Positions 34,092 through 44,649 are shown, counted from the first letter of the stretch. The stretch is 64,000 nt of DNA from Butyrivibrio sp. (GCA_022486625.1 JAKVKH010000002.1:1-64000); one strand, 5' to 3'. The notes: a model not told the origin generated them from the letters alone. Made by a program: numbers and translations.

Positions 34092-37000
34092 ATGAGAGCA
34101 ATAGAAGCACCGCTGCAGGAAATGGAACAGTTTAAGGAACTGAACAGTTATCTGGATAAACCTTTTGCCTGTGCAGAAGTATCCGGCTGCGCAGATTCGC
34201 AGAAGATGCATCTGATCAATGGCCTTGGCAAGGATGTCAGGTACAGAATTATTGTGACCTACAGTGACCTCAGGGCAAAGGAAATTTATGAGGATTACAA
34301 ATTTTATGACAGAAATGTCACGTTATATCCGGCGAAAGATCTGATTTTCTATCAGGCAGATGTGCATGGCAATGAGATTGTCAGAGAACGGATAAAAAGT
34401 CTTCGCAGGCTGATTGAAGGCAGGCCCATGACAGTGGTAACCACGTTTTCAAGTCTGATGACGCCGCAGATTCCGATTGAAGTAATCCAGGAGAATATTC
34501 TCTCCATTGACCGCAGAAAACCGGCGGATGAAGAAAAGATTGCAAAGGCACTTATCCAGATGGGGTATGAGAAGAACTATCAGGTGGAAGCGCCGGGACA
34601 GTTCTCAATCCGCGGTGATATCATTGATGTGTTTGACCTGACAGAAGAAAATCCTTACCGGATTGAACTATGGGGAGATGAAGTACAGTCCATCCGCAGC
34701 TTTGACATACTTTCACAGCGTTCCATTGAAAAGCTGGAATCCATTGAAATCTATCCTGCGACGGAAATGATTCTGACATCACAGCAGCTTCAGCACGGAA
34801 TGGAGAAGATCCGGGAGGAAGCAGATCATACCATCAAAGCGCTTCGAAGCCAGTTCAAAACAGAAGAATCGGCGCGCCTTAAAAATGCGGTGGCTGAGCT
34901 TGGCGAACAGCTTCAGGAGCTCCATACCACGACCAATATCGAAAGCTATATCCGTTATTTCTATGAAGAACCGGTTTCTTTCATGGAGCTTTTTCCCAGA
35001 GGAAACAGTTGCGTATTCATCGATGAGCCCGGGCATGTGCAGGAACATGCAAATGCGGTGGAAACTGAATTCCGGGAAAGCATGGTGCACCGTTCTGAAA
35101 AGGGCTATATTCTTCCGGGGCAGATGAATCTTCTGTTTCCCGTGCAGCAGTGTATTGCCAGAATGGCGAATGGACGCAGAGTTCTTCTAGATACGCTGCA
35201 GTTGCCGGATTCGCAGAATATGTTCAGTCCGGAGAAAAAAGTTTTTATTGAAGCAAAGAGTATCGCACCATATAACAACAGTTTTGATGCACTCGTAAAA
35301 GACTTAAAGAGTTATCATCAGAAAGGCTATAAGGTGCTGATTCTGTCCGGATCTAGGACGAGAGCAAAACGGCTGGTGGAAGATCTTCGCGATCACGAAG
35401 TTTCTTCTTTTTACAGTGAGGATCCGGGCAAGGTACTGCAGCCCGGGGATATTATGACCTATTATGGCCGGATTCTGAAGGGATTTGAATATCCGGTTGT
35501 AAAGTTTGCTGTTATTGCCGAGAGTGATATTTTTGCTGAACATCAGAAAAAGCGCAGAAAGAAAAAGCATGCCTATGAAGGCGAAAAAATCAATGATTTC
35601 GCAGATCTGAAGGTGGGCGATTATGTGGTGCATGAAGACCATGGTCTTGGTGTATACCGCGGAATCGAAAAGATTGAAACAGATCATGTCGTCAAGGATT
35701 ATATCAAGATTGAGTACGGAGACGGCGGCAATCTGTATGTGCTGGCAACAGGACTGGGCGTGATCCAGAAGTATGCTAACGGCGGCGATGAACAGACTCA
35801 TAAGCCAAAGCTCAATAAGCTCGGATCACCGGAATGGACGAAGACCAAGAACCGTGTCAAAAGTGCAGTTGCAGAGGTGGCGCAGGATCTGGTGGAGCTG
35901 TATGCCAGAAGGCAGGAAGCACATGGCTATCAGTTTGGAAAAGATACAGTGTGGCAGCAGGAGTTTGAGGAGGCATTTCCTTATCAGGAGACAGAAGATC
36001 AGGAAAATGCGATTGATGCAACCAAGAAAGATATGGAAAGTACGAGAATCATGGATCGCCTGATCTGTGGGGATGTCGGCTTTGGTAAAACGGAAATTGC
36101 CATTCGTGCCGCATTCAAGGCAGTACAGGACGGTAAACAGGTAGCAGTACTTGTACCGACCACAATTCTGGCGCAGCAGCATTACAATACCTTTTCTGAA
36201 CGTATGAAAGATTTCCCGGTCCGTGTGGACATGATGTCCAGGTTCAGAACAGCCAAGGAACAGAAAAAGACCATTGAAGATCTGAAAAAGGGTATGGTGG
36301 ATATCGTGATCGGTACCCACAGACTTCTTTCCGCTGATGTGAAATATAAGGATCTGGGACTTCTGGTTGTGGATGAGGAACAGCGTTTTGGCGTTACTCA
36401 TAAGGAAAAAATAAAGAAAATGAAGGAAAGCGTTGATGTACTGACGCTGACGGCAACGCCGATTCCCAGAACACTGCATATGAGTCTGATCGGAATCCGT
36501 GATATGAGTGTTCTTGAGGAAGCACCAAATGACAGACAGCCGATCCAGACCTTTGTCTGCGAGTACAATGATGAAATGGTACGTGAGGCAATTGTCCGTG
36601 AACTTTCAAGACATGGGCAGGTCTACTATGTTTACAACAGAATCAGCAATATTGCGGATATTGCGGCACAGGTACAGAAGCTCGTTCCGGAAGCAAATGT
36701 TGCTTTTGCACATGGGCAGATGCAGGAGAATGAACTGGAGAAGATCATGTATGATTTCATTGACGGCGATATTGATGTTCTGATATCCACCACGATCATT
36801 GAAACCGGGTTGGATATCCCCAATGTAAACACCATGATTATTCATGATTCGGATCAGATGGGACTTTCACAGCTTTATCAGCTCAGGGGACGTGTCGGAA
36901 GATCCAACAGAACCGCATATGCCTTTCTGATGTATAAGCGAAACAAGATGCTGAAGGAAGTTGCAGAAAAGAGACTTTCTGCCATCCGTGAATTTACGGA

Positions 37001-37655
37001 TCTGGGCTCCGGCTTCAAGATCGCCATGAGAGATCTCGAGATCAGAGGTGCCGGCAGCATTCTGGGACAGAAGCAGAGCGGCCATATGCAGGCAGTCGGT
37101 TATGACATGTACTGCAAAATGCTCAATGAAGCGGTGAAAAAGCTTAAGGGAACAGAAACACTCGAAGAACAGGAAGAATTCGCAACCAGCATTGATCTGG
37201 ATGTGGATGCATACATTCCGACGAAATATATTCTCAATGAGGAACAGAAGCTGGAGATCTACAAAAGAATTGCGAGTATCGAGAATCAGGGAGAAAGCGA
37301 TGATATGCGGGATGAACTGGTGGATCGTTTCGGCGAAGTTCCGGAGGCGGTGGATAACCTGCTCCGGATTGCACTTCTGAGAGTCCGGGCACATCATCTG
37401 TATATTGTTGAAATCAAGGGGGGAAACGGAGAAATCAGTTTTGAAGTGAGCAGGAATGCCCACATTGACAGCGCCGGAATACCTAAGTTGCTGAAGGGGT
37501 TTGGGCAGAAGCTTTCTTTCAAAACCAGCGGAAAGCCTCTTTTCCTGTATCAGTATAAAAAGGATGAACAGTCAGAAGCGGCAGCTCGGCAGCTTTTGAA
37601 AGATACAGAGGATATTACAATGGCAATGGAGCAGGTTCTTCTGCAAAAATCATAA
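34092..37655 (+). CDS. mfd: transcription-repair coupling factor Mfd
   Basis: An 1187-residue ATP-dependent translocase that removes stalled RNA polymerase and recruits UvrA. The UvrB-like N-terminal part has QFSIRGDIIDVFD; the RNA-polymerase interaction domain (about 510-590) starts DLKVGDYVVHEDHGLGVYRG; the RecG-like motor has Walker A GDVGFGKTE near residue 660, DEEQRFGV, TLTATPIPRTLHMS and the TRG-type region with QLRGRVGRS. A C-terminal UvrA-masking domain follows. Full length, no break seen. Confidence 0.97.
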   Translation: MRAIEAPLQEMEQFKELNSYLDKPFACAEVSGCADSQKMHLINGLGKDVRYRIIVTYSDLRAKEIYEDYKFYDRNVTLYPAKDLIFYQADVHGNEIVRERIKSLRRLIEGRPMTVVTTFSSLMTPQIPIEVIQENILSIDRRKPADEEKIAKALIQMGYEKNYQVEAPGQFSIRGDIIDVFDLTEENPYRIELWGDEVQSIRSFDILSQRSIEKLESIEIYPATEMILTSQQLQHGMEKIREEADHTIKALRSQFKTEESARLKNAVAELGEQLQELHTTTNIESYIRYFYEEPVSFMELFPRGNSCVFIDEPGHVQEHANAVETEFRESMVHRSEKGYILPGQMNLLFPVQQCIARMANGRRVLLDTLQLPDSQNMFSPEKKVFIEAKSIAPYNNSFDALVKDLKSYHQKGYKVLILSGSRTRAKRLVEDLRDHEVSSFYSEDPGKVLQPGDIMTYYGRILKGFEYPVVKFAVIAESDIFAEHQKKRRKKKHAYEGEKINDFADLKVGDYVVHEDHGLGVYRGIEKIETDHVVKDYIKIEYGDGGNLYVLATGLGVIQKYANGGDEQTHKPKLNKLGSPEWTKTKNRVKSAVAEVAQDLVELYARRQEAHGYQFGKDTVWQQEFEEAFPYQETEDQENAIDATKKDMESTRIMDRLICGDVGFGKTEIAIRAAFKAVQDGKQVAVLVPTTILAQQHYNTFSERMKDFPVRVDMMSRFRTAKEQKKTIEDLKKGMVDIVIGTHRLLSADVKYKDLGLLVVDEEQRFGVTHKEKIKKMKESVDVLTLTATPIPRTLHMSLIGIRDMSVLEEAPNDRQPIQTFVCEYNDEMVREAIVRELSRHGQVYYVYNRISNIADIAAQVQKLVPEANVAFAHGQMQENELEKIMYDFIDGDIDVLISTTIIETGLDIPNVNTMIIHDSDQMGLSQLYQLRGRVGRSNRTAYAFLMYKRNKMLKEVAEKRLSAIREFTDLGSGFKIAMRDLEIRGAGSILGQKQSGHMQAVGYDMYCKMLNEAVKKLKGTETLEEQEEFATSIDLDVDAYIPTKYILNEEQKLEIYKRIASIENQGESDDMRDELVDRFGEVPEAVDNLLRIALLRVRAHHLYIVEIKGGNGEISFEVSRNAHIDSAGIPKLLKGFGQKLSFKTSGKPLFLYQYKKDEQSEAAARQLLKDTEDITMAMEQVLLQKS

Positions 37656-37724
37656 CGTGACAGTTTCCATTCACGTGGCGCTGTGATAAAATCAGTTCTA
37701 TGTGTAAACTGCAGGAGGCAGAAA

Positions 37725-38933
37725 ATGATTAATCAGGAATATAAGAGCATGCTGAGCGGAAAGTCCGTAATACGACAGCTCTCGGAATATGCGATAGCAA
37801 GGGGGAAAAAAATCGGATATGAGAATGTTTTCGATTTCAGCCTTGGAAATCCATCGGTTCCGGCGCCGCAGTCACTGACGGATACGATGATCCGTCTTTT
37901 ACAGGAGAAAGATCCGATGGAGCTGCACGGATACAGCCCAAGTCTTGGAAACCCTGTATATAAGGAAAAGATCGCAGCGTCATTAAACCGCAGATTTCAG
38001 ATGAATTATACGGCAGCACATATTTTCCCGACCACGGGTGCGGCAGGTGCGCTTGCGCATGCAGTCCGCGCGGTGACAACGCCTGGTGACGAAGTGCTGA
38101 CCTTTGCTCCCTTCTTTCCGGAATATGGTCCCTATATCAGTGGAACCGGTGCGCAGCTGAAGGTGGTTCCCGCAGATACGAGGACGTTCCAGATCAACTT
38201 CGATGAATTTGAGAAGATGCTGACACAGAATGTGACAGCGGTACTCATCAATACGCCGAACAATCCGTCCGGAATAGCATACTCGACGGAAACCCTTCGG
38301 AAGCTGGCACAGATTCTTAAGGATAAATCGGCAGCGTTCGGACATACGATTTTCCTGATTTCAGATGAACCGTATCGTGAAATTATATTTAAGGGTGCAG
38401 ACGCACCCTATGTTTCGAAGTTCTATGCCAATACGCTTTCCTGCTATTCCTTTTCCAAGTCGCTATCACTTCCTGGAGAGAGAATCGGATATGTTGCCGT
38501 GAATCCTGCCTGTGAGGATGCGGAGATAATAGTCCCGATGTGTGGACAGATCTCAAGAGGAACAGGGCACAACTGCCCGCCGTCCATTATTCAGCTTGCG
38601 GTGGCGGAGGTATGCGATGAGACAGCAGATCTTTCCGTATATGAAACCAATATGAATCTGATCTATGATACTTTGACGGATTTGGGATTTACCTGTGTGA
38701 AACCGGGCGGCACTTTTTATATTTTCCCGAAGGCACTGGAAGAGAGTTCTGTTTCCTTCTGCAACAAGGCAAGGGATTATGACCTGATTCTGGTTCCGGG
38801 CGACAGCTTTGGTGCACCGGGATTCTTTCGGATGGCTTACTGCATTGATACGGAGAAAGTGCAACGCGCGATGCCAAGGCTCCGTCAGTTTGTCCGGGAA
38901 ATTTATCCGGATGTGGCAAATGGTAAGGTCTGA
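37725..38933 (+). CDS. PLP-dependent aminotransferase, class I/II
   Basis: A 402-residue fold-type I aminotransferase. Features: FSLGNPSVPAPQ near the start, TTGAAGALAHAVRA, the NTPNNPSG substrate motif near residue 180, SDEPYREI, and the PLP-lysine segment SFSKSLSLPGERIGY near residue 244. Specificity (aspartate, aromatic or alanine) cannot be fixed from reading. The ATG at 37725 follows AGGAGG by six bases; the frame extends 14 codons upstream without a better site. Confidence 0.92.
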   Translation: MINQEYKSMLSGKSVIRQLSEYAIARGKKIGYENVFDFSLGNPSVPAPQSLTDTMIRLLQEKDPMELHGYSPSLGNPVYKEKIAASLNRRFQMNYTAAHIFPTTGAAGALAHAVRAVTTPGDEVLTFAPFFPEYGPYISGTGAQLKVVPADTRTFQINFDEFEKMLTQNVTAVLINTPNNPSGIAYSTETLRKLAQILKDKSAAFGHTIFLISDEPYREIIFKGADAPYVSKFYANTLSCYSFSKSLSLPGERIGYVAVNPACEDAEIIVPMCGQISRGTGHNCPPSIIQLAVAEVCDETADLSVYETNMNLIYDTLTDLGFTCVKPGGTFYIFPKALEESSVSFCNKARDYDLILVPGDSFGAPGFFRMAYCIDTEKVQRAMPRLRQFVREIYPDVANGKV

Positions 38934-38979
38934 CTGTAACGGTTGACCTGAATGATGAATAAGGAAATGGAGATTTGAG

Positions 38980-39822
38980 ATGATTGATATTTTAAAGGCA
39001 ATATTATTTGGTATTGTGGAAGGTATTACAGAATGGCTTCCGATCAGTTCCACGGGGCATATGATTCTTTTAAATGAGTTTGTGAAAATGAATGTAAAAC
39101 CGGATTTCTGGGATGTATTTCTGGTGGTGATTCAGCTGGGCGCGATTCTGGCGGTTGTGCTTTTGTTCTGGGATAAGATTTTTCCTTTTGATTTTTCAAA
39201 AAAGGCACGTGAAACGCATACTGTCAACCGTAAGGACATCTGGATGCTTTGGGCCAAGATCCTGGTTGCCTGCATACCGGCTGCAGTTGTCGGACTTGCA
39301 TTTGGAGATCTTCTGGATAAATATCTGTACAACGGCATCTGCGTATCAATTGCGCTGATTGTCTTCGGTATTGGCTTTATTGTTATTGAGAACAGTAATA
39401 AGGGAAAGAAACCTGTCATCAGATCAATTAAGGACATTGATTTCAAAACGGCACTGATCATTGGTATTTTCCAGCTTATTGCTGCGATATTCCCGGGCAC
39501 GTCAAGATCCGGCGCAACTATCCTCGGTGGTCTTATGATCGGTGTTTCCAGAAGCGTTGCAGCAGAGTTTACCTTTTTTCTGGCGATTCCGGTTATGTTC
39601 GGTGCCAGCCTTCTGAAAGTTGTAAAGTATGGTTTTGCATTCAGCGGAATGGAAGCAGCAATCCTGCTGACCGGTATGATTGTGGCATTTGTGGTGTCCG
39701 TGATCGTTATCCGTTTTCTGATGAGCTATATCAGAAAACATGACTTCAAGGTATTCGGCTGGTATCGTATTGTTCTGGGTGTGATTGTCATTGCCTGCTA
39801 TTTCATGGGTATTCTTTCCTGA
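38980..39822 (+). CDS. uppP: undecaprenyl-diphosphatase (UppP/BacA)
   Basis: A 280-residue polytopic membrane protein recycling undecaprenyl pyrophosphate to the lipid carrier for wall synthesis and giving bacitracin tolerance. The (E/Q)xxE-type motif is GIVEGITEWLPISSTGHM (residues 11-28), and the second signature is FPGTSRSGATI near residue 172. Seven to eight hydrophobic helices are visible. A GGAG site precedes the ATG. It follows the aminotransferase gene after 46 bases. Confidence 0.97.
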   Translation: MIDILKAILFGIVEGITEWLPISSTGHMILLNEFVKMNVKPDFWDVFLVVIQLGAILAVVLLFWDKIFPFDFSKKARETHTVNRKDIWMLWAKILVACIPAAVVGLAFGDLLDKYLYNGICVSIALIVFGIGFIVIENSNKGKKPVIRSIKDIDFKTALIIGIFQLIAAIFPGTSRSGATILGGLMIGVSRSVAAEFTFFLAIPVMFGASLLKVVKYGFAFSGMEAAILLTGMIVAFVVSVIVIRFLMSYIRKHDFKVFGWYRIVLGVIVIACYFMGILS

Positions 39823-39850
39823 AAAACAGGGATTAATATTCGTTCAAACA

Positions 39851-39879
39851 TTGACACTATCTTTCTGTTGCGCTAAACT
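39851..39879 (+). promoter_or_regulatory. promoter of the DUF6465 gene
   Basis: Consensus TTGACA (39851-39856) and TAAACT (39874-39879) with a 17-base spacer, leaving a leader of about 85 bases. Confidence 0.65.
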
Positions 39880-39969
39880 CGATACATAGACAATTCACTG
39901 CATTAACGTGGTGGAATACAGCGGTTGATGCATCGGACTGCCCGTGAGTTTACGAAATGGAGGATGGAT

Positions 39970-40650
39970 ATGGAAGAGGATAAGAAGTCATCAGTAAAAC
40001 CTGTTGCAACAATTAAAACAGCAGCAGTAAGACCCGAAGCTCAGAAAGTCGTACCTGAAGTCGTAACAAAGAAGGAAGAACCGAAGAAGACAGCAGTAAC
40101 AGAAAATGCAAAGGCAGTAATTTCCAGTAAGGTCGCTGATGCAAAGAGTGCAGTGGAACAGAAACAGGAAGCGGCGGAAAAGGCAGTTGCCAGGAAAACT
40201 GCAGAGGTAAAGAAGACTGTTGCAGGGAAAGAAAAAGCAGTTAAAAAAGCAGTTGCAAAGAAAGAAAAAGAAGTAAAAAAAGCCGTAGATAAACAGGAAA
40301 AAACGGTGGAAAAGGCAGTTGCCAGAAAAGAAAAGGAAGTAAAGAAGGCTGTTACAAAGAAAGAAAAGGCTGTGAAGAAGACAGTTGCCAAAAAAACGAC
40401 AGCGGTAAAGAAAGCGGTTCAGGAAAAACTGCCGGTAAAGAAGGCTGAAGTGAAGATTAAGGTTGTGCTTCAGTACGGGGACAGGTCTGTGGAAACAGAT
40501 AAAATCGTTGAGACTGCTCAGAATAAATGGAAAGAGGAGCAGAAGCGAAGTCTGAAGGAGATGAAGTCTCTGAACCTGTATGTGAAACCTGAAGAGGGCA
40601 AGGTATATTATGTTGCCAACGAAAAGGAAACGGGAGACTTTGAGATCTGA
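39970..40650 (+). CDS. Lys/Ala-rich histone H1-like protein with DUF6465 domain
   Basis: A 226-residue protein in two parts. Residues about 1-160 are low-complexity, with many copies of K-x-V-x-K-A-V and K-K-E-K-x-V-K-K, predicted to form a long basic helix or disordered tail like bacterial H1-like DNA-binding proteins. The last 70 residues (VVLQYGDRSVETDKIVE, then LNLYVKPEEGKVYYVANE) match the DUF6465 domain known from Lachnospiraceae. No signal peptide is present. It may bind nucleic acid or other polyanions; the function is unknown. The ATG at 39970 lies six bases after GGAGG, whereas the ATG at 39964 abuts it. Confidence 0.75.
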   Translation: MEEDKKSSVKPVATIKTAAVRPEAQKVVPEVVTKKEEPKKTAVTENAKAVISSKVADAKSAVEQKQEAAEKAVARKTAEVKKTVAGKEKAVKKAVAKKEKEVKKAVDKQEKTVEKAVARKEKEVKKAVTKKEKAVKKTVAKKTTAVKKAVQEKLPVKKAEVKIKVVLQYGDRSVETDKIVETAQNKWKEEQKRSLKEMKSLNLYVKPEEGKVYYVANEKETGDFEI

Positions 40651-40693
40651 AGAGATTCAGACAGACCATAAGTGATCTGTTTAGATAGGAAGA

Positions 40694-40729
40694 CGGGCAG
40701 CAGGCCATATGACCTGTTGCCCGCCTTTT
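40694..40729 (+). terminator. terminator after the DUF6465 gene
   Basis: An 11-bp stem (CGGGCAGCAGG with CCTGTTGCCCG, one G-T pair) is followed by CCTTTTA. The T tract is short but the position, 43 bases after the stop, fits. Confidence 0.75.
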
Positions 40730-40763
40730 ATATATATTTAATAATTATTTATATTTTGATGAG

Positions 40764-40792
40764 TTGACAACAAATAGGGCAAGTGATATTTT
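40764..40792 (+). promoter_or_regulatory. promoter of the hrcA-grpE-dnaK-dnaJ operon
   Basis: Consensus TTGACA (40764-40769) and TATTTT (40787-40792), spacer 17. The CIRCE operator begins 15 bases downstream, so HrcA binding would block this promoter. Confidence 0.8.
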
Positions 40793-40807
40793 AGGTAAAG
40801 AAAGATG

Positions 40808-40834
40808 TTAGCACTCAAATGAGATGAGTGCTAA
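40808..40834 (+). promoter_or_regulatory. CIRCE operator (HrcA binding site)
   Basis: A perfect inverted repeat TTAGCACTC-N9-GAGTGCTAA, identical to the CIRCE consensus. It lies between the promoter and hrcA, as expected for heat-shock repression by HrcA assisted by GroE. Confidence 0.97.
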
Positions 40835-40857
40835 CATACCGGTGAGAGGAGAATGGC

Positions 40858-41886
40858 ATGCAGCTGACAGACCGCAAAATGAAAATACTTAATGCCATTG
40901 TCCGTAATTACCTGGAAACGGGTGAACCGGTCGGAAGCCGTACCATTTCGAAAGAGCAGGATCTGAATCTCAGCTCTGCAACGATTCGGAATGAAATGGC
41001 AGATCTGGAAGAAATGGGACTGATTATGCAGCCGCATACTTCTGCTGGCAGAATTCCCTCAGATCAGGGTTACCGTGTATATGTCGATGCAATGCTCAAG
41101 GATAAGGAGCAGGAAGTCGATCACATGAAGGACATTCTCCTTGATAAGGAAGAAAAGCTTGAAGACCTTCTGAAACAGGTTGCCAAACAACTGGCAGTCA
41201 ACACGAATTATGCAACAATGGTTTCCGTACCTCAGATCCAGAAGAACAAACTGAAGTTCATTCAGGTATCAAGAGTAGATGAAGGACAGCTTCTGGCAAC
41301 GATTGTAATAGAAGGAAATGTAATTAAGAATAAGATCATTCCGATTGAACAGCCGGTTGATGACGCAGTACTCCTGAAACTGAATATTCTGCTCAATACA
41401 CATCTGAACGGGCTTGCAGTGGAAGAGATTAATCTGGGAATGATTACGGCGATGAAACAGGAAGCCGGAATGCACAGCGAGATCATCGGAAATGTCATTG
41501 ATGCGGCGGCCGAATCCATCAGAGATGATGAGGATCTGGAAATTTATACAAGCGGAGCCAATAACATTTTCAAGTATCCTGAACTGTCAGATAACCAGAA
41601 GGCGAGCGAGCTGATCAATACCTTTGAAGATAAAAGCGATCTTACAAATCTGGTAGAAGAAACACTTTCCACAACGGGAGAGACTGGCATTCAGGTTTAT
41701 ATAGGAAAGGAAACTCCGGTTCAGGCAATGAAAGACTGCAGTGTAGTGACAGCCACTTATGAACTTGGAGAAGGAATGCGGGGAACCGTAGGAATCATCG
41801 GACCTAAGAGAATGGATTATGACAGAGTGATATCCACATTGAAGGATATGATGCATCAGCTGGACGATCTGTATAGAAAGAAATAG
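40858..41886 (+). CDS. hrcA: heat-inducible transcription repressor HrcA
   Basis: A 342-residue repressor. The N-terminal winged helix (MQLTDRKMKILNAIV, then LNLSSATIRNEMADLEEMGLI) is followed by GAF-like and dimerisation domains (HTSAGRIPSDQGYRVYVD near residue 60). It represses its own operon by binding the CIRCE site just upstream. GAGAGGAGA precedes the ATG. First gene of the chaperone operon. Confidence 0.97.
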   Translation: MQLTDRKMKILNAIVRNYLETGEPVGSRTISKEQDLNLSSATIRNEMADLEEMGLIMQPHTSAGRIPSDQGYRVYVDAMLKDKEQEVDHMKDILLDKEEKLEDLLKQVAKQLAVNTNYATMVSVPQIQKNKLKFIQVSRVDEGQLLATIVIEGNVIKNKIIPIEQPVDDAVLLKLNILLNTHLNGLAVEEINLGMITAMKQEAGMHSEIIGNVIDAAAESIRDDEDLEIYTSGANNIFKYPELSDNQKASELINTFEDKSDLTNLVEETLSTTGETGIQVYIGKETPVQAMKDCSVVTATYELGEGMRGTVGIIGPKRMDYDRVISTLKDMMHQLDDLYRKK

Positions 41887-41900
41887 GCGAGGTAAACAAA

Positions 41901-42608
41901 TTGGAAGATCAGGAAAAAGAGGTTCTGGAGGATATCATGGAAGATCTTGAAAAGGAATCCAAAGAAAAAAAGCCGCATAAAACGGAAGAAGAAGTAAAAA
42001 AAGAACATAAGAATGAAAAGACTTCCGAAAAAGAGGAAAAAGAAACAGAAAAAGAAGTAAAGAAAGAAGAAAAATCCGAAGAAAAGAAAGCTGCTGAGAG
42101 TAGTACTGAGAAAGAAGATCAGGAAGAGGACAGAGAAAAAAAGTCATTCTTTGGGAAAAAGGATAAGAAGGATCCGCTGAAGGAAAAACTGGATGAGATG
42201 CAGGATAAATACATGCGTCAGGTTGCAGAGTTTGATAACTTCCGTAAGCGTACCGATAAGGAAAAGGCACAGATGTTTGATGCAGGTGCCAGCAGTGTAC
42301 TGGAAAAAATTCTTCCGATTGTAGATAACTTCGAGCGTGGTCTTGCAACAATTCCGGAAGATCAGAAAGACAGTGCATTTGCAGACGGAATGAACAAGAT
42401 TTACAAGCAGCTCGTAAAACAGCTTGAAGATCTTGGGGTGAAGCCAATTGATGCACAGGGAACAGAGTTTGATCCGAATTTCCATAATGCAGTGATGCAG
42501 GTGGACAGTGAAGAAGTCGAGTCAGGATATGTGGCGCAGGAACTTCAGAAGGGCTACATGTTCCATGACACAGTTCTCAGACACTCCATGGTGTCTGTTG
42601 CCAAATAG
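41901..42608 (+). CDS. grpE: nucleotide exchange factor GrpE
   Basis: A 235-residue GrpE. A highly charged Glu/Lys N-terminal extension of about 90 residues precedes the coiled coil (about 95-140, with MRQVAEFDNFRKRTDKEK) and the beta-wing domain ending GYMFHDTVLRHSMVSVAK. It releases ADP from DnaK. The start is uncertain: TTG at 41901 (GAGG eight bases upstream) opens the frame, while the ATG at 41937 has GGAGG five bases upstream; the choice changes only 12 residues of the disordered tail. Confidence 0.94.
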   Translation: MEDQEKEVLEDIMEDLEKESKEKKPHKTEEEVKKEHKNEKTSEKEEKETEKEVKKEEKSEEKKAAESSTEKEDQEEDREKKSFFGKKDKKDPLKEKLDEMQDKYMRQVAEFDNFRKRTDKEKAQMFDAGASSVLEKILPIVDNFERGLATIPEDQKDSAFADGMNKIYKQLVKQLEDLGVKPIDAQGTEFDPNFHNAVMQVDSEEVESGYVAQELQKGYMFHDTVLRHSMVSVAK

Positions 42609-42729
42609 TATCTGTAATGCCATAAGACCGGGGTATACATTTTGGAATGGTCTGCGGCACATGTTTTATAAGCTTTTTTAACATAGAAAAACAATATGAT
42701 CAAAGTTGAAAATATGGAGGTAATCAGTA

Positions 42730-44634
42730 ATGAGTAAAATTATTGGTATCGATCTTGGTACTACAAATAGCTGCGTAGCAGTTATGGAAGGCGGAAAGCC
42801 TACAGTTATCGCAAATGCAGAAGGCGCAAGAACAACACCGTCTATTGTTGCATTCACAAAGACAGGTGAGAGACTTGTCGGTGAGCCTGCAAAGCGTCAG
42901 GCAGTTACAAATGCAGACAGAACCATTTCTTCCATTAAGAGAGATATGGGTACTGATCGTGGCCGTACAATTGATGATAAGAAATATTCTCCGCAGATGA
43001 TTTCCGCAATGATTCTTCAGAAACTGAAGGCAGATGCAGAACAGTATCTTGGCGAAAAGGTAACAGAAGCCGTTATTACGGTTCCGGCTTATTTCAATGA
43101 TGCTCAGCGTCAGGCAACCAAGGATGCAGGCAAGATTGCAGGCCTTGATGTAAAACGTATTATCAACGAGCCTACTGCTGCAGCACTTGCTTATGGTCTT
43201 GATAATGAAAAAGAGCAGAAGATCATGGTATACGATTTAGGTGGTGGTACATTTGATGTTTCCATCATTGAAATCGGTGACGGTGTTATCGAAGTTCTTT
43301 CCACAAACGGTGATACACACCTTGGCGGTGATGACTTCGATCAGCGTATCATGAACTGGATGGTAGAGACCTTTAAGGAAAAAGAAGGCGTAGATCTGTC
43401 CGGAGATAAGATGGCAATGCAGAGACTTAAGGAAGCAGCTGAAAAGGCAAAGAAGGAACTGTCCGCTTCTACAACAACCAATATCAATCTTCCGTTCATC
43501 ACTGCAACGGCAGATGGTCCGAAGCATTTTGATGTGGATCTGACCAGAGCAAAGTTTGAAGAACTGATTGCTGATCTTGTTGAAAAGACTGCAATTCCGG
43601 TACAGAATGCAATGAAGGATGCCGGCCTTACCAATGCAGATATTGGAAAAGTTCTGTTGGTTGGTGGTTCCACACGAGTTCCCTGTGTTGTGGAAAAGGT
43701 AAAACAGCTGACGGGTCAGGAACCCAGTAAGAACCTGAATCCGGATGAATGTGTAGCCGTAGGTGCAAGTATCCAGGGTGGTAAGCTGGCCGGAGATTCC
43801 GGTGCAGGCGATATCCTTCTTCTGGATGTTACTCCGCTGTCTCTTTCCATCGAGACCATGGGCGGTGTTGCAACCAGACTGATCGAGCGTAATACAACAA
43901 TCCCGACCAAGAAGAGTCAGGTATTCTCCACAGCTGCAGATAATCAGACCGCTGTAGATATCAACGTACTTCAGGGTGAAAGACAGTTTGCCAAGGATAA
44001 CAAGTCTCTTGGACAGTTCAGACTGGATGGAATCCCGCCGGCAATGAGAGGTGTTCCGCAGATCGAAGTTACATTCGATATTGATGCAAACGGTATCGTT
44101 AATGTATCTGCAAAGGATCTTGGTACAGGCAAGGAGCAGCACATCACAATTACTGCAGGCTCTAACATGTCTGATAATGATATTGATAAGGCAGTTAAGG
44201 AAGCTGCTGAGTTTGAAGCACAGGATAAGAAGAGAAAGGAAGCCATTGATACACGTAATGAGGCTGATTCCTTTGTATTCCAGACAGAAAAGGCACTGAA
44301 GGATGTCGGAGACAAGATTGATGCTGCTTCCAAGCAGACAGTCGAAGATGATCTGAAGTCCCTGAAAGATCTGCTTGAGCAGACCAAGGATAAGGAACTT
44401 TCCGACAGCGAGATTGATTCTCTGAAGTCTCAGAAGGAAAAACTGATGAATGATGCACAGGCACTGTTTGCCAAGGTATATGAGAGCACACAGGGCGCAG
44501 CAGGTGCTCAGGGTGCAGGCCCTGACATGAGCGGTGCAGCAGGAGCAGGTTCGCAGGCTGGTCCGGATATGGGCAGCAGCAATGCCGGCGGCAAGAATGA
44601 TGATGTTGTAGATGGTGACTACAGAGAAGTATAA
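42730..44634 (+). CDS. dnaK: chaperone DnaK (Hsp70)
   Basis: A 634-residue Hsp70. The actin-like ATPase carries [42 protein letters not shown] and VGGSTRVP; the substrate-binding domain starts near residue 390, with a helical lid and a Gly/Ala-rich tail ending in VVDGDYREV. The loop missing from many Gram-positive DnaKs (the 24-residue GrpE-region insert) appears absent. GGAGG precedes the ATG after a 120-base gap from grpE that holds no obvious promoter. Confidence 0.98.
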   Translation: MSKIIGIDLGTTNSCVAVMEGGKPTVIANAEGARTTPSIVAFTKTGERLVGEPAKRQAVTNADRTISSIKRDMGTDRGRTIDDKKYSPQMISAMILQKLKADAEQYLGEKVTEAVITVPAYFNDAQRQATKDAGKIAGLDVKRIINEPTAAALAYGLDNEKEQKIMVYDLGGGTFDVSIIEIGDGVIEVLSTNGDTHLGGDDFDQRIMNWMVETFKEKEGVDLSGDKMAMQRLKEAAEKAKKELSASTTTNINLPFITATADGPKHFDVDLTRAKFEELIADLVEKTAIPVQNAMKDAGLTNADIGKVLLVGGSTRVPCVVEKVKQLTGQEPSKNLNPDECVAVGASIQGGKLAGDSGAGDILLLDVTPLSLSIETMGGVATRLIERNTTIPTKKSQVFSTAADNQTAVDINVLQGERQFAKDNKSLGQFRLDGIPPAMRGVPQIEVTFDIDANGIVNVSAKDLGTGKEQHITITAGSNMSDNDIDKAVKEAAEFEAQDKKRKEAIDTRNEADSFVFQTEKALKDVGDKIDAASKQTVEDDLKSLKDLLEQTKDKELSDSEIDSLKSQKEKLMNDAQALFAKVYESTQGAAGAQGAGPDMSGAAGAGSQAGPDMGSSNAGGKNDDVVDGDYREV

Positions 44635-44649
44635 TGAAGTTTGACCGTG

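Noticed and set aside
40050-40440. tandem DNA repeats within the Lys/Ala-rich gene as a possible CRISPR or satellite
   Set aside because: The repetition is at protein level with variable codons and irregular spacing, and is fully coding.
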